A stretch of DNA of 27,859 nucleotides, from the IMG/VR virus record IMGVR_UViG_3300030329_003210, positions 1 to 27,859 of that record, one strand, 5' to 3'. A model generated the notes under the pieces. That model worked only from the letters and a program-made list of their open reading frames with translations, was not told where the DNA came from and made no database searches. This document shows positions 15,571-23,639 of the stretch, piece by piece (positions within the stretch are counted from its first letter, which is position 1; each line of letters starts with the position of its first letter). The translations under genes were made by a program, and so were the position numbers. Source of the stretch: a virus.

Positions 15571-16329
15571 TGTTAGCTCCTATGCTATTCTTGATTTTTA
15601 CTCTTTCCATTTCATTCCTTTTTGCAATAGCATGTTGTATAATATTTACTTTTTGAATCCATTTATAAGGTTGATCTTCATAAGAACCTTTAAAAGGAGG
15701 AACAGAAAATTCTTTACAGTATAAATATTTTGAAATATCTCGTTGATATTTCTTATCAAATATAATATTTATACAGCTGAAATGAGGCAATTGATGTGAT
15801 ATTGAGCTTACAATGTCAAAATTTTTATTAGTCATTTTATTCATATTCCTAGTTTCATCCGCTAATAGTTTAACTACATCCCATACATCATCATCACATT
15901 TAAAAATTTTATTTTTTGCTCCAACTATAGGAGCTTTAGCTTTATAAGGGTAGCTATGAAAATTACACCCCTCACACCAATTATCATTTAGGACATTTAA
16001 TGAAAGTATGAGGGATTCTATTCCCCCAGGCTTTGATAGTCCTGTATTAATTGAGTTAATTCATTTTTCTCATCATCAGACAGTTCTTTTAAAACTGAAT
16101 CTGTAGGATATCCTTTTTCATCTGATTCAAATTTTTTAAAATCTCCACCTACAATTCCTCTTCTAAGCCATGCAGTACGAGATTTTGAAAGTCCAGTAAA
16201 ATGAGAAAACTTTCCATCATCAGTCCTATGATAAATTATAAGATCTTTACAATCATCCATCTCGTCTTCTAACATCTCTCTAATCTGAACCTTTTTCTTA
16301 GATTTTAACTCTACGGTTTTTTTATTCAT
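15563..16329 (-). CDS. Tail assembly chaperone fusion (gpG-T type) by -1 frameshift
   Basis: In siphoviruses the gene before the tape measure is often read in two frames to give a short and an extended chaperone. Here the first frame (16018-16329) stops with GGG GAA TAG. The -1 frame is open from a TGA about 40 bases before that stop to 15563, and it has no ATG or GTG until 15844. The stretch between reads as real protein, with WCEGCNFHSYPY and KCDDDVWDVVKLLADE. A G-GGG-GAA heptamer at 16021-16027 is the only good slip site in the window. The fusion would have 255 residues: 103 of the first frame plus 152, with likely zinc ligands C119, C122 and H125. Slippage is inferred; independent initiation at 15844 is the alternative. 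Confidence 0.65.
16018..16329 (-). CDS. Tail assembly chaperone, short form
   Basis: 103-residue unshifted product of the chaperone gene. It begins MNKKTVELKSKKKVQIREML and is acidic and helical in its C-terminal third (LKELSDDEKNELTQLIQDYQ). An AAAGGA site precedes the ATG, and the tail tube gene ends ten bases upstream. Position between tail tube and tape measure, size and helical content fit the short chaperone that coats the tape measure during tail assembly. Confidence 0.65.
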   Translation of the reverse strand: MNKKTVELKSKKKVQIREMLEDEMDDCKDLIIYHRTDDGKFSHFTGLSKSRTAWLRRGIVGGDFKKFESDEKGYPTDSVLKELSDDEKNELTQLIQDYQSLGE

Positions 16330-16339
16330 TTTAAGTCCT

Positions 16340-17362
16340 TTATGCTATAATAGTTTCTACTAAATTCCCTGATGTTGTAGCAACAGCTTTTTGTGATATA
16401 TCAAGCATCATAACATCACCTTCAGATAATGCAACATTAGTTAAAAATCCATCTCCAATATATATACCATTATTGGTAGCACTTGACCAGGTAGCATGAT
16501 TTGCCAACTGTGTTATTGCACCTGCTCCAGTTGCCTGTGCTTCAAAGGAATTTAAAAGTGGCTCAGTATTAGAATCATATTTAACTTGAGTGTCTAGAGT
16601 GGCAATAAATTCACTAGCTCTTCCAATTACTTCAGGATCACCATTAGAACCTTGATAGCCAAGCATTATTGCATCATTCTCAAGATTTAAAGCAAATGAC
16701 TGAATTACACAATCATCTATACCATAAATAGTTTTCTTCCCTGTCCAATCCGTCATAAACCTTTGATTACCTGCAGAATAAAGTACATTCATAGTCACAT
16801 CACTTGCAGACATGCTTGGAACATATCCTGTTTTAAAAGTTGTAGAATATTTTAATCTTCCAGACTCAGTTCCCATATCTCCAGTTATTGATAAAGAAGT
16901 ACATACACATCCTGGAAATACCATTGTAGAATTGCTTTCAGGTGAGTGAATAGCAACAGTAAATGTTTTTGTAAAATCACTAACAGAGCCTGTTTCATTT
17001 TCAACTTCGGTAGGACTATAATTATATGGCACTTCATATCCAGCAGGACTACTTCCAACTGTCTTTGTAGTTATATTTATAAGAAGATTAATTATAAAAT
17101 TTGACCAAACAGTTCCAGAAAATGATAATTCTCTAACTACTCCCTTATTACTTTGAAATGCATCTACTTGTTTAGCAGTCCTTCCTGTACCTGCTCTAAC
17201 ATCTAAGGCTTGATTTACATTTAAAGATGGCATAGAGATACTATCAATATCCATTGTAGTCATTCCATCTGTATCTGCTGTACCTGTTACTGCCTCTAAT
17301 TGAATGCCAACTTTAAATTCTTTCGGACTATAAGCCGCACTATCGCCTGCAAAAACAGCCAT
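16340..17362 (-). CDS. Major tail tube protein
   Basis: The 340-residue protein builds the tail tube. It is beta-rich with features of phage tail tubes: an N-terminal sheet (EFKVGIQLEAVTGTAD), an arm-like turn (DSISMPSLNVNQALDVRAGTG) and later strands such as TSLSITGDMGTESGRLKYST. Its start overlaps the stop of a 56-residue gene (TAATG). The following genes are chaperones and tape measure, the standard order. The C-terminal part (about 275-340) may be an extra surface domain. Sequence identity to a specific family was not tested. Confidence 0.75.
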   Translation of the reverse strand: MAVFAGDSAAYSPKEFKVGIQLEAVTGTADTDGMTTMDIDSISMPSLNVNQALDVRAGTGRTAKQVDAFQSNKGVVRELSFSGTVWSNFIINLLINITTKTVGSSPAGYEVPYNYSPTEVENETGSVSDFTKTFTVAIHSPESNSTMVFPGCVCTSLSITGDMGTESGRLKYSTTFKTGYVPSMSASDVTMNVLYSAGNQRFMTDWTGKKTIYGIDDCVIQSFALNLENDAIMLGYQGSNGDPEVIGRASEFIATLDTQVKYDSNTEPLLNSFEAQATGAGAITQLANHATWSSATNNGIYIGDGFLTNVALSEGDVMMLDISQKAVATTSGNLVETIIA

Positions 17363-17532
17363 TACTTACCTCCTTTTTTAATTTGATCTACATATTCTTT
17401 TCCTAGTTCTGGAATACTATCAACATCAACAGACTTGCCCTGATTTAATGCTGTCCTAACATCAGGATCGAAACCACAGCAAGATGAGTGTGATGGTATT
17501 CCCTTTATATCTTTTTTTAATTTAATTTTCAT
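17362..17532 (-). CDS. 56-residue protein before the tail tube gene
   Basis: A short gene between the tail completion and tail tube genes, with GGGG ahead of the ATG (a weak ribosome site) and a stop overlapping the tail tube ATG. It begins with a lysine-rich segment (MKIKLKKDIKGIPSH), has CC at residues 18-19, and a charged C-terminus. Small MKIKL-type proteins are common at this spot in phages and may be regulatory or structural. No family is recognised. Confidence 0.55.
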   Translation of the reverse strand: MKIKLKKDIKGIPSHSSCCGFDPDVRTALNQGKSVDVDSIPELGKEYVDQIKKGGK

Positions 17533-17541
17533 ACTATCCCC

Positions 17542-17976
17542 TTAGTTAAAGTTTCCCATATGAACACCCCTAAAATCAAAAGCAACAATATGCTCTTCTG
17601 AATCAGTTGAATCAAAAGATGTAGATTCAATCCTGCAATTAAAAACTCTACTATTATCAGTAAGAGTCATAGCAATATTGTCTACTATAAGAGACTCTAA
17701 TCTAGACACTAATCTTAAAATATGATCTAATGCTTTTTCTCTTATATTTGCACTTTTAAAATGTAGTATCATATTTATACTAAATTCTCTTGTTTCTGAT
17801 GTTGAGTTATATTCTAAAAGAGTACTACCTGTAGGCACAATCCTTAAATATTGAGATCCTGATGGATCATTATCAAAGCCTCTATAAGCAGGTAAAGTAT
17901 TACCAAATTCAGATCTGATAGTACTTTGCAACTTATCTAGAATATTCTTCCAATTGTTTGTAAAAGTTGTAGGCAT
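17542..17976 (-). CDS. Tail completion/terminator-like protein (putative)
   Basis: 144 residues with alternating helix and strand: NNWKNILDKLQSTIRSEFGN at the start, then strand-rich REFSINMILHFKS, a helix RLVSRLESLIVD and a last strand IVAFDFRGVHMG. Its size and place between the adaptor-like gene and tail tube fit a tail terminator or minor tail protein that closes the tube at the head. The assignment rests on gene order and predicted fold, not on a recognised motif. Confidence 0.5.
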   Translation of the reverse strand: MPTTFTNNWKNILDKLQSTIRSEFGNTLPAYRGFDNDPSGSQYLRIVPTGSTLLEYNSTSETREFSINMILHFKSANIREKALDHILRLVSRLESLIVDNIAMTLTDNSRVFNCRIESTSFDSTDSEEHIVAFDFRGVHMGNFN

Positions 17977-17985
17977 AATTTAACC

Positions 17986-18948
17986 CTAATATGTTCTACG
18001 AGTCAATCTAGTATTTGTGCCACTACCAGGAGAATCATCTAAAGATTCATATTGACCCCAACATTCTAATTCCCATTCATCATTAACTGTAGCCTCAGAT
18101 GCATCTGTGCTACCTGAAAACCTTACTTGTAGTCCACTACCTACAGATTGATAATCTCCTGTAATAAGCTCTGCATCTACAACTTTATTCTTCTTTAATC
18201 CTGTAGTATCGCCATGATATACATCAAACTTAGATACACCTATAGCTCCTGCAGTAGTTATAACTATTTTCATAAGATCATAAACTCCTGTATATCTTCC
18301 TCTAGTATCCACTATATATAAAGGATTACCTGCTTGTGGAGATGTTACTTCTCTAAGAACTCCACCTGCAGAATCTGCTGTAACTTGATAAGATAACTTT
18401 GTTTTACCTGAATTTATTTGATCAATATTAAAATTAGCTTCTTGTAAAAATTTCTCTGCTACATCGGATCCGGGGTTCATAGAATTTATAAGAAAATATA
18501 TAGAAACTAAAGAAGCGGTCCTTATAAGAAAGTAGTCATAATTACCTTCTTTATCTTTAAATGCATCTCTTGGAACACCACCATCAATACGAGAATCAAC
18601 ATATCGTGAAGCATTTTTCATAATTCTAGTAATTAGAGTTGAAAACTCTTCTCCTGCCTCCATTAATTTATCATCTGGTGTACTTGCTGAATAATAATAA
18701 CATATATCTTCTGCTGAATTATAAAACCATTCTCCTTCAACATTTAAATCAGTATGGGCAGATTGTGCTGGACCTAAATCTTCTCCATCTGCAAATAACT
18801 GAGTAACTAAACCACTATTATGTGCAGCATACTTATTAGTTGATACTGTTGCCCAGCCATACAAAGGTGTCTTAGCATCAAACTCATCTAGATTAGGATA
18901 TATATCTTTTAAATCTCTATGTGTACAATATGTTGATGAGGTAGCCAT
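17986..18948 (-). CDS. Head-tail adaptor-like protein (putative)
   Basis: 320 residues. The start MATSSTYCTHRDLKDIYPNL resembles the helical N-terminus of phage head-tail connector proteins, and residues about 98-170 hold further helices (STLITRIMKNASRYVDSRI, SLVSIYFLINSM). The C-terminal part is beta-rich. The ATG overlaps the stop of the basic peptide upstream (TAATG). The gene lies upstream of tail completion and tail tube genes, as head-tail connectors do. It is longer than usual for the gp6-like family, so an extra surface domain may be fused. Confidence 0.5.
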   Translation of the reverse strand: MATSSTYCTHRDLKDIYPNLDEFDAKTPLYGWATVSTNKYAAHNSGLVTQLFADGEDLGPAQSAHTDLNVEGEWFYNSAEDICYYYSASTPDDKLMEAGEEFSTLITRIMKNASRYVDSRIDGGVPRDAFKDKEGNYDYFLIRTASLVSIYFLINSMNPGSDVAEKFLQEANFNIDQINSGKTKLSYQVTADSAGGVLREVTSPQAGNPLYIVDTRGRYTGVYDLMKIVITTAGAIGVSKFDVYHGDTTGLKKNKVVDAELITGDYQSVGSGLQVRFSGSTDASEATVNDEWELECWGQYESLDDSPGSGTNTRLTRRTY

Positions 18949-19025
18949 TAGTATCTCCTTCTTTTAGGTATTTTCTTTTTAGACTTAGTAGGCTTTTTAC
19001 TATATTTCCCTTTACCTTTAGGCAT
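18948..19025 (-). CDS. 25-residue strongly basic peptide
   Basis: A tiny gene between two structural genes, with GGGGG five bases before the ATG and a stop that overlaps the next start (TAATG). It begins MPKGKGKYSKKPTKSKKKIP and ends KRRRY, so more than half of its residues are Lys or Arg and it has no acidic residue. Placement and ribosome site favour expression. It may bind packaged DNA or RNA or be a small virion component, but that is only a suggestion. Confidence 0.5.
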   Translation of the reverse strand: MPKGKGKYSKKPTKSKKKIPKRRRY

Positions 19026-19033
19026 ACATCCCC

Positions 19034-20680
19034 CTATTTGTAAGTTTTAACTTCTATTTGACTTGTCATATTCTTGCTTAGTGTATTCGCATGAATTGAT
19101 TTAATCATATTAGCATCACTTTTATTCGCATCTAATTTACCACTAAAAGGCGAATTGTAAGTTACAGATATTTCAAACGAAGCATTTTTTGGTGCATTTA
19201 CCATATCAATCGCACCTGTTTCATAATTTACTGTTCCACTTGCTGCTCCTACTAAATTACCATTCGCATCGTCATAACATATACCTACCATATTAACACT
19301 TTTCCCATAAGTTATAAGATCATAAACATTAAGATCAGGTAGTGCTGGAGCAACTGGAGCATTAACCATAACTATATCAGGGAATATACCTGAGCTTCCA
19401 GCAAATAGATTTGTTCCACTTCCTGCATCTGCAAGTAATATTTTTGAACCATTTGTTCCATCGTGAGGTAGTAAATGCGAATTTGAAGTAAATCTCAACT
19501 TTCCATCTACAATACTTACTGTGCAAGTATAACCAAAAAGACCATTTCCTGCCGTTGTTGATGCAGTATCAAGTGCTGCCTGTATCTTGCTAATTACACC
19601 ATTTGTTCCACCAAAGTTTGTATTAGAAGTATCAGTAGTAAAGCTAACTGTTGTTGCAGAACTATCATCAATCGTAATATTAAAAGCATAGGCAGTTGAA
19701 GCTGTGAGTTTACTATCTGTTGATGCTGTTATAGGTAAATTTGCACCTGCAGCACCACCATCTGCACCTGTTCCACCACACATAACTTCTTGATAAGCAG
19801 AACTATAAAATCTAAAAGCTACTGTTCCAGCAACCAATCCAAAAGGTGCTGAAGCAGAATTATCTCTCCCATATCCAAAGAAATTAGATACTTTAAATCT
19901 TCCAAGTCCATCTGTTTGAACAAGTTGTGAGCTACCTGACAAAGGTCTATCAAAATCATAATGCTCATTTGCTATTGCAAAATAAACATCAGGGGTACTA
20001 CTATGTGAAGCTGTAGTGCTACCAAAATGACCTCTCGACACTACTATATGGTTATCTGCAACTGTTGAACTTGTTGGATTATCATCGTAAGTTCCTTCTA
20101 CTTTTACAATTTCATTTTCTATTCTTAAATAATCTCCTACACGATACTTCTCGTGTCCATTATCAAGCTCAAAAACAACAGGATCAGTTGTATTATTAGC
20201 TTCACCTGATGCAACATTATCCCCTGCATCTACTTTTAAAGCTGTATTTGGAGCAGTCCAATCAAGCACCTCTCCATCTAAGTTCCACAATGTTCTATCT
20301 GCAAAACTTCCATTAGTATGATCATCGTTTGAACCTTGTGTGCTTATTATACCTCTTAAACTTGGACTTATCATTTCATTAGGCTTTAATAAGGTATGAA
20401 GAAAAATTGTTTGTCCTTGTGTATCCTCATCACTATAGCCCTGATAACCTATCATCGCAACTACAGGAAAATTACCAACATTCTGTATTGTTACCTCTTT
20501 TGTTACCTCTGCTGTTGTTACAGTATCACTATCTGTTCCTGCAAAAGCTACAATTTGACTTGATTTTGTTCCACTTGCAACATAACTAACATCTTTTTTA
20601 GTTGATGTAGCTGGTGTTCTTTTTTTTCTAAGAACTCTTGACTTGCTTAATGGCGATGCCTGTAATGGTTTAGATGGCAT
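19034..20680 (-). CDS. Large structural (head/neck or tail appendage) protein
   Basis: 548 residues, beta-rich and high in Thr, Ser, Gly and Asn. It begins with a basic stretch (SRVLRKKRTPATSTKKDV) and continues through domains of different character: an N-terminal sheet (TKEVTIQNVGNFPVVAMIG), a segment with EIVKVEGTYDDNP and HIVVSRGHFGSTTASHS resembling phage tail/fibre beta domains, and a C-terminal TFD-like fold around SGTVNYETGAIDMVNAP. It is an obvious virion protein by context, and the domain roles are guesses. It starts 12 bases after the preceding gene. Confidence 0.55.
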   Translation of the reverse strand: MPSKPLQASPLSKSRVLRKKRTPATSTKKDVSYVASGTKSSQIVAFAGTDSDTVTTAEVTKEVTIQNVGNFPVVAMIGYQGYSDEDTQGQTIFLHTLLKPNEMISPSLRGIISTQGSNDDHTNGSFADRTLWNLDGEVLDWTAPNTALKVDAGDNVASGEANNTTDPVVFELDNGHEKYRVGDYLRIENEIVKVEGTYDDNPTSSTVADNHIVVSRGHFGSTTASHSSTPDVYFAIANEHYDFDRPLSGSSQLVQTDGLGRFKVSNFFGYGRDNSASAPFGLVAGTVAFRFYSSAYQEVMCGGTGADGGAAGANLPITASTDSKLTASTAYAFNITIDDSSATTVSFTTDTSNTNFGGTNGVISKIQAALDTASTTAGNGLFGYTCTVSIVDGKLRFTSNSHLLPHDGTNGSKILLADAGSGTNLFAGSSGIFPDIVMVNAPVAPALPDLNVYDLITYGKSVNMVGICYDDANGNLVGAASGTVNYETGAIDMVNAPKNASFEISVTYNSPFSGKLDANKSDANMIKSIHANTLSKNMTSQIEVKTYK

Positions 20681-20692
20681 AATTTTCTCCTT

Positions 20693-21511
20693 TTACCTTA
20701 TATGATATTTTACTGTTGCATTAATTGTGTAGTCTGAATTTACAGTATCTGATGCAAATGCAAATAATATAATCTTTCCTGCATCTACATCTGCCGACTG
20801 TATTGTCATAGACTGATAATATATTTGTTCATTTCCTGCATTTGTTATATTGCTTCCATCTGCTACAACCACCCCTGACGATAAATCACCTCCTGTTGAA
20901 CCATTGGCTGTATCTACTGAATATGCCATCAAATGACCTGCAGTAGCTTCTCCTGTAGCAGTATCAGCACCATGAAGCCATTTAACTGCATCTATTGTTA
21001 TATCATCCATTACATACCAATATACTGATGTAGCTGAATTTGCAGTAGAAGATATAGTTAAACTTGTTGCTGGGTTTGTATCGTTAAAACTTGAACTCGT
21101 TGAACTTCCAAGAGAAACCAAATTGCTTAATGTGCCTATTGGTGTAAATGGAACTGCATAATGAGTATCTGCTGAAGCACCTGCCCAGCCTGAGTCATTA
21201 CCATGTATCCCAAAATGTGCATACTGAGTGTTTGCTGATGTTCCTGTTTGACCAATTTTTACTATTTGATTGACAGTATCAACTGCAAAACACTCGCTAC
21301 CTGCTGTATTACCAACTCCGAATGTATTAGTCATATTATCATTATTAGGTAATATTGTCATTCTATCATCACTAATTCTAAAGCAAGTATTATTTCCATC
21401 TCCATCTTCTACCTGCCTTGTAGTCGCATCAACACCTGTATTAGAAGATTGACTTATACTTAAAAGATTTTTGTAAAAATCGCTAAACTTTTTCCCTGTA
21501 AATGTTGGCAT
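20693..21511 (-). CDS. Virion appendage protein, unknown
   Basis: 272 residues, beta-rich and Thr/Ser/Asn/Ala-dominated, without signal peptide or enzyme motif. It opens MPTFTGKKFSDFYKNLLSIS, an amphipathic helix that could anchor it to the particle, and ends SDYTINATVKYHIR. The middle SLGSSTSSSFNDTNPATSLT is low in complexity, and later strands (SVYWYVMDDITIDAVKWL) look like a carbohydrate- or receptor-binding beta sandwich. It groups with the 185-, 223- and 548-residue genes as surface or fibre proteins. Confidence 0.5.
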   Translation of the reverse strand: MPTFTGKKFSDFYKNLLSISQSSNTGVDATTRQVEDGDGNNTCFRISDDRMTILPNNDNMTNTFGVGNTAGSECFAVDTVNQIVKIGQTGTSANTQYAHFGIHGNDSGWAGASADTHYAVPFTPIGTLSNLVSLGSSTSSSFNDTNPATSLTISSTANSATSVYWYVMDDITIDAVKWLHGADTATGEATAGHLMAYSVDTANGSTGGDLSSGVVVADGSNITNAGNEQIYYQSMTIQSADVDAGKIILFAFASDTVNSDYTINATVKYHIR

Positions 21512-21524
21512 TAGTCAATCTCCA

Positions 21525-22196
21525 TTAAAAATTTGTTCCAAATAATATTGAATTTCTTGCTACTACTGCTTCGTAATCTATTTCTAAAATTGGTCGTTTT
21601 GCTGAGTTTGTTGATTCAACATAAGTTACATCGGTTCTTGTATAATTACCACCTGCTGATGGTGTTCCTATACCTCCATCATAACTTGAACTTACAAGCC
21701 CTACTGTAAAAGTGCCACTACCTATTGCACTATTTAATCGTAATATTCCATCTGAATTTAAAGTAAATGTATGTATCCCTGCCGTAGAACTTACAGCAAC
21801 TGCATCGGAATAGTTTGCATAATATGTTGTTCCACTTGAATATACATTTCCGTGATCAGTTGCATTTCCACTAAGAGTTGAAGCACCTTTTAATACACAG
21901 GTTCTACTTGTTGGATCAGGTGTTCCCAAAGCATCTAAAGTTAATTTTATAACAGCAGAATCTACTGTTCCACTTTCTCCTGATACATCAAATTGAAAAT
22001 AACTACGATAGCAATAATAGGTAGTTACTCCCCTTCCTGATGTTGCTCTTGCATATACACCAAGATTAGAAGAAGCAGTTGTATAACTATATGATGTTGC
22101 ATTAGTTGTAGCACTACCTTTTGCATCTGACCAACTTGTGCTTGAAATCCTTCTTTGATACCCATCTAAACTTGGATTTAATGAAGAATCAGGCAT
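21525..22196 (-). CDS. Beta-sandwich virion protein, possible carbohydrate-binding
   Basis: 223 residues dominated by Ser, Thr, Gly and Tyr. The run YRSYFQFDVSG followed by VDSAVIKLTLDA resembles DNRLRE-like domains, where a strand R-x-Y/L-x-x-F-D is followed by a sheet, a carbohydrate-associated module in bacterial surface proteins. The ATG overlaps the preceding stop. Probably a decoration, fibre or receptor-binding protein. The domain match is by eye. Confidence 0.5.
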   Translation of the reverse strand: MPDSSLNPSLDGYQRRISSTSWSDAKGSATTNATSYSYTTASSNLGVYARATSGRGVTTYYCYRSYFQFDVSGESGTVDSAVIKLTLDALGTPDPTSRTCVLKGASTLSGNATDHGNVYSSGTTYYANYSDAVAVSSTAGIHTFTLNSDGILRLNSAIGSGTFTVGLVSSSYDGGIGTPSAGGNYTRTDVTYVESTNSAKRPILEIDYEAVVARNSILFGTNF

Positions 22197-22753
22197 TAGA
22201 AGTTCTCCGATGCTACTGCATAAGCCATTCCATTAGTTGCATCCCAATATACACTAACTATATCTGCTTTGTCTGCTGTTTCTGTTAAACTTGTAGCAGT
22301 TCCACCTGCCCATTTAACAACACCACTATTACCTGCACCTGCATTTCCTTCAAAATCTTGTGTTTTCCAATTTGAAACATCCCAGCCCCCTGTTCCGTCT
22401 TGTAATACTATACATAGAAAATTACCTGATACAGCAGGGAATTTAAAATGAACATCTTGAACATTGTTTGTAAGTGTCAATAATTGTTTATTACTTACAG
22501 TAAAATCTATAATTGTATCAGTTGCATCAAAAGTTGCAGTAACTTGATCAAACCCTACACTTGTTCCGAACCTAAATCTGTCTGAATTTGATACAAAATT
22601 AGCTGAAGTCATATCCCCTGTGTTTTCAAAATTACCTCTTACCCTTGCATTTTCTTTTGCTACTTCTAATGATGTGGATTCATCGCCAACCTTAATAGGT
22701 CGAAGATTAGAATCAACAGGGTGTCCTTCTTGTAATTTTACATCATTTGCCAT
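22196..22753 (-). CDS. Structural/fibre protein with beta-rich C-terminus
   Basis: The start chosen is the ATG encoding MANDVKLQEGHPVDSN, which overlaps the upstream stop by three bases (a TTG nine bases earlier in frame is less likely). The 185-residue protein has an N-terminal arm (about 1-35) with a conserved-looking HPVDSNLRPIKVGDES segment, typical of particle-attaching tips, followed by a C-terminal domain ending TADKADIVSVYWDATNGMAY. That ending resembles virion proteins of marine phages. Probably a fibre or decoration protein. Confidence 0.55.
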   Translation of the reverse strand: MANDVKLQEGHPVDSNLRPIKVGDESTSLEVAKENARVRGNFENTGDMTSANFVSNSDRFRFGTSVGFDQVTATFDATDTIIDFTVSNKQLLTLTNNVQDVHFKFPAVSGNFLCIVLQDGTGGWDVSNWKTQDFEGNAGAGNSGVVKWAGGTATSLTETADKADIVSVYWDATNGMAYAVASENF

Positions 22754-22754
22754 T

Positions 22755-22919
22755 TTAACCAATAATCTTTAATAGTGTATCAAAAACTACATCAACTACC
22801 TTATAAGCTATTTTGCCTTCTGTTTTTTCTGAAATCATAGGTATATCTATAGCATCATTAATTGCTTTTGCTACCTTATCTTTTGTTTCTTCACTTGCTA
22901 ATAGTTCTTTTATAGTCAT
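22755..22919 (-). CDS. 54-residue helical protein
   Basis: Starts on the last base of the previous stop (TAATG) and overlaps the next gene start. It is helical: MTIKELLASEETKDKVAKAI, then a short loop IDIPMISE and a second helix IAYKVVDVVFDTLLKII. The second helix is hydrophobic on one side but not a membrane span. No family is recognised; it accompanies the duplicated membrane genes. Confidence 0.5.
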   Translation of the reverse strand: MTIKELLASEETKDKVAKAINDAIDIPMISEKTEGKIAYKVVDVVFDTLLKIIG

Positions 22920-23218
22920 TATTTCCCCTTCATTGTTAAGTCAATATATACTTTTAAATCTGATTTTATTTCACTACACCACTTTTTAATTTTTTCTGTA
23001 TCATCTCTTTCCTGATCAAATCGCAGGTGCATTTCTTTTTTAATTTCATCTACTTCTTTTAATAAGTGATCGTGCCTCTGATCAAAGCGATTCAAGGTAT
23101 CTTCTACCTTGTCTTTTAAAATATAGCGAACTACCCAAGCTAACATCCCTATCGATGCTACTGCTATTGCTATTGGAAAGCCTAATTCTGATATTAATTT
23201 TATTACATCATCTGCCAT
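22919..23218 (-). CDS. Holin-like small membrane protein with coiled-coil tail
   Basis: 99 residues: one N-terminal transmembrane helix (about 11-33, in ELGFPIAIAVASIGMLAWVV) followed by a charged helix (VEDTLNRFDQRHDHLLKEVDE) with heptad-like spacing. The N-terminus shows GFPIAIAVA, like YvrJ-type holin-associated proteins. The protein at 23370-23639 has the same architecture and the same sequence around the helix (G-x-PIA-x-x-V, then R-x-x-x-KD), so the two are paralogs. Being close to the endolysin supports a lysis role. Confidence 0.6.
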   Translation of the reverse strand: MADDVIKLISELGFPIAIAVASIGMLAWVVRYILKDKVEDTLNRFDQRHDHLLKEVDEIKKEMHLRFDQERDDTEKIKKWCSEIKSDLKVYIDLTMKGK

Positions 23219-23221
23219 ATA

Positions 23222-23395
23222 TTAACCTTTTTTATTATTTAATTTATCTATAATTAAATCATACAATCTATTATAAGCATCTTCTAAAGATTTTATTTTT
23301 TGTTCCCAATTTGTAGGAGGATGAGAGATAGACTCTAAAAGAGATACCCTCTGTTCTAATCTTTCCCATTCAATCTTTTTTCTTTCCGATTCCAT
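23222..23395 (-). CDS. 57-residue coiled-coil protein between the two holin-like genes
   Basis: Overlaps the upstream membrane gene by 26 bases and ends three bases before the next start, so it is part of the coupled cluster. The sequence is almost entirely helical and charged, with heptads such as ERLEQRVSLLESIS and KIKSLEDAYNRLYDLIID; a short loop (HPPTN) divides two helices. No membrane segment or catalytic motif. It may bridge or regulate the adjacent membrane proteins. Confidence 0.5.
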   Translation of the reverse strand: MESERKKIEWERLEQRVSLLESISHPPTNWEQKIKSLEDAYNRLYDLIIDKLNNKKG

Positions 23396-23639
23396 TAATA
23401 TTTCTAAATATTTTTATCATTATATCTTTAATTGTATTCACAGCAGTCATTGTCTTCTTGCTTTCATCCTTAGATATCCTATTACTATCTATGAGCTTAA
23501 CGGTAATATCATATAAGTTTTTGATATCGGCTTTAATATCCTTAGTAATGAACCTTATTAAATACATAAGTGCATATCCTAGACCAACTGATACCGCTAT
23601 GGGAACGCCTAATGTCTCTATAACCTGTAATATATCCAT
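23370..23639 (-). CDS. Holin-like small membrane protein (paralog)
   Basis: 89 residues with one N-terminal transmembrane helix (about 9-31, in TLGVPIAVSVGLGYALMYL) ending in an R-F-I-T-K-D motif, then a charged helical tail. Layout and helix sequence match the 99-residue protein downstream. Its ATG overlaps the last base of the metallophosphoesterase stop. Holin or antiholin is a plausible role, because paired related small membrane proteins of this kind often act together in lysis timing. Confidence 0.6.
   Translation of the reverse strand: MDILQVIETLGVPIAVSVGLGYALMYLIRFITKDIKADIKNLYDITVKLIDSNRISKDESKKTMTAVNTIKDIMIKIFRNINGIGKKKD

Noticed and set aside
15566-15844. Independent 93-residue gene starting at ATG 15844
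   Set aside because: The same frame is open and protein-like for about 170 bases upstream, and the ribosome site at 15844 is poor; a frameshift fusion explains the whole stretch better, although internal initiation cannot be excluded.
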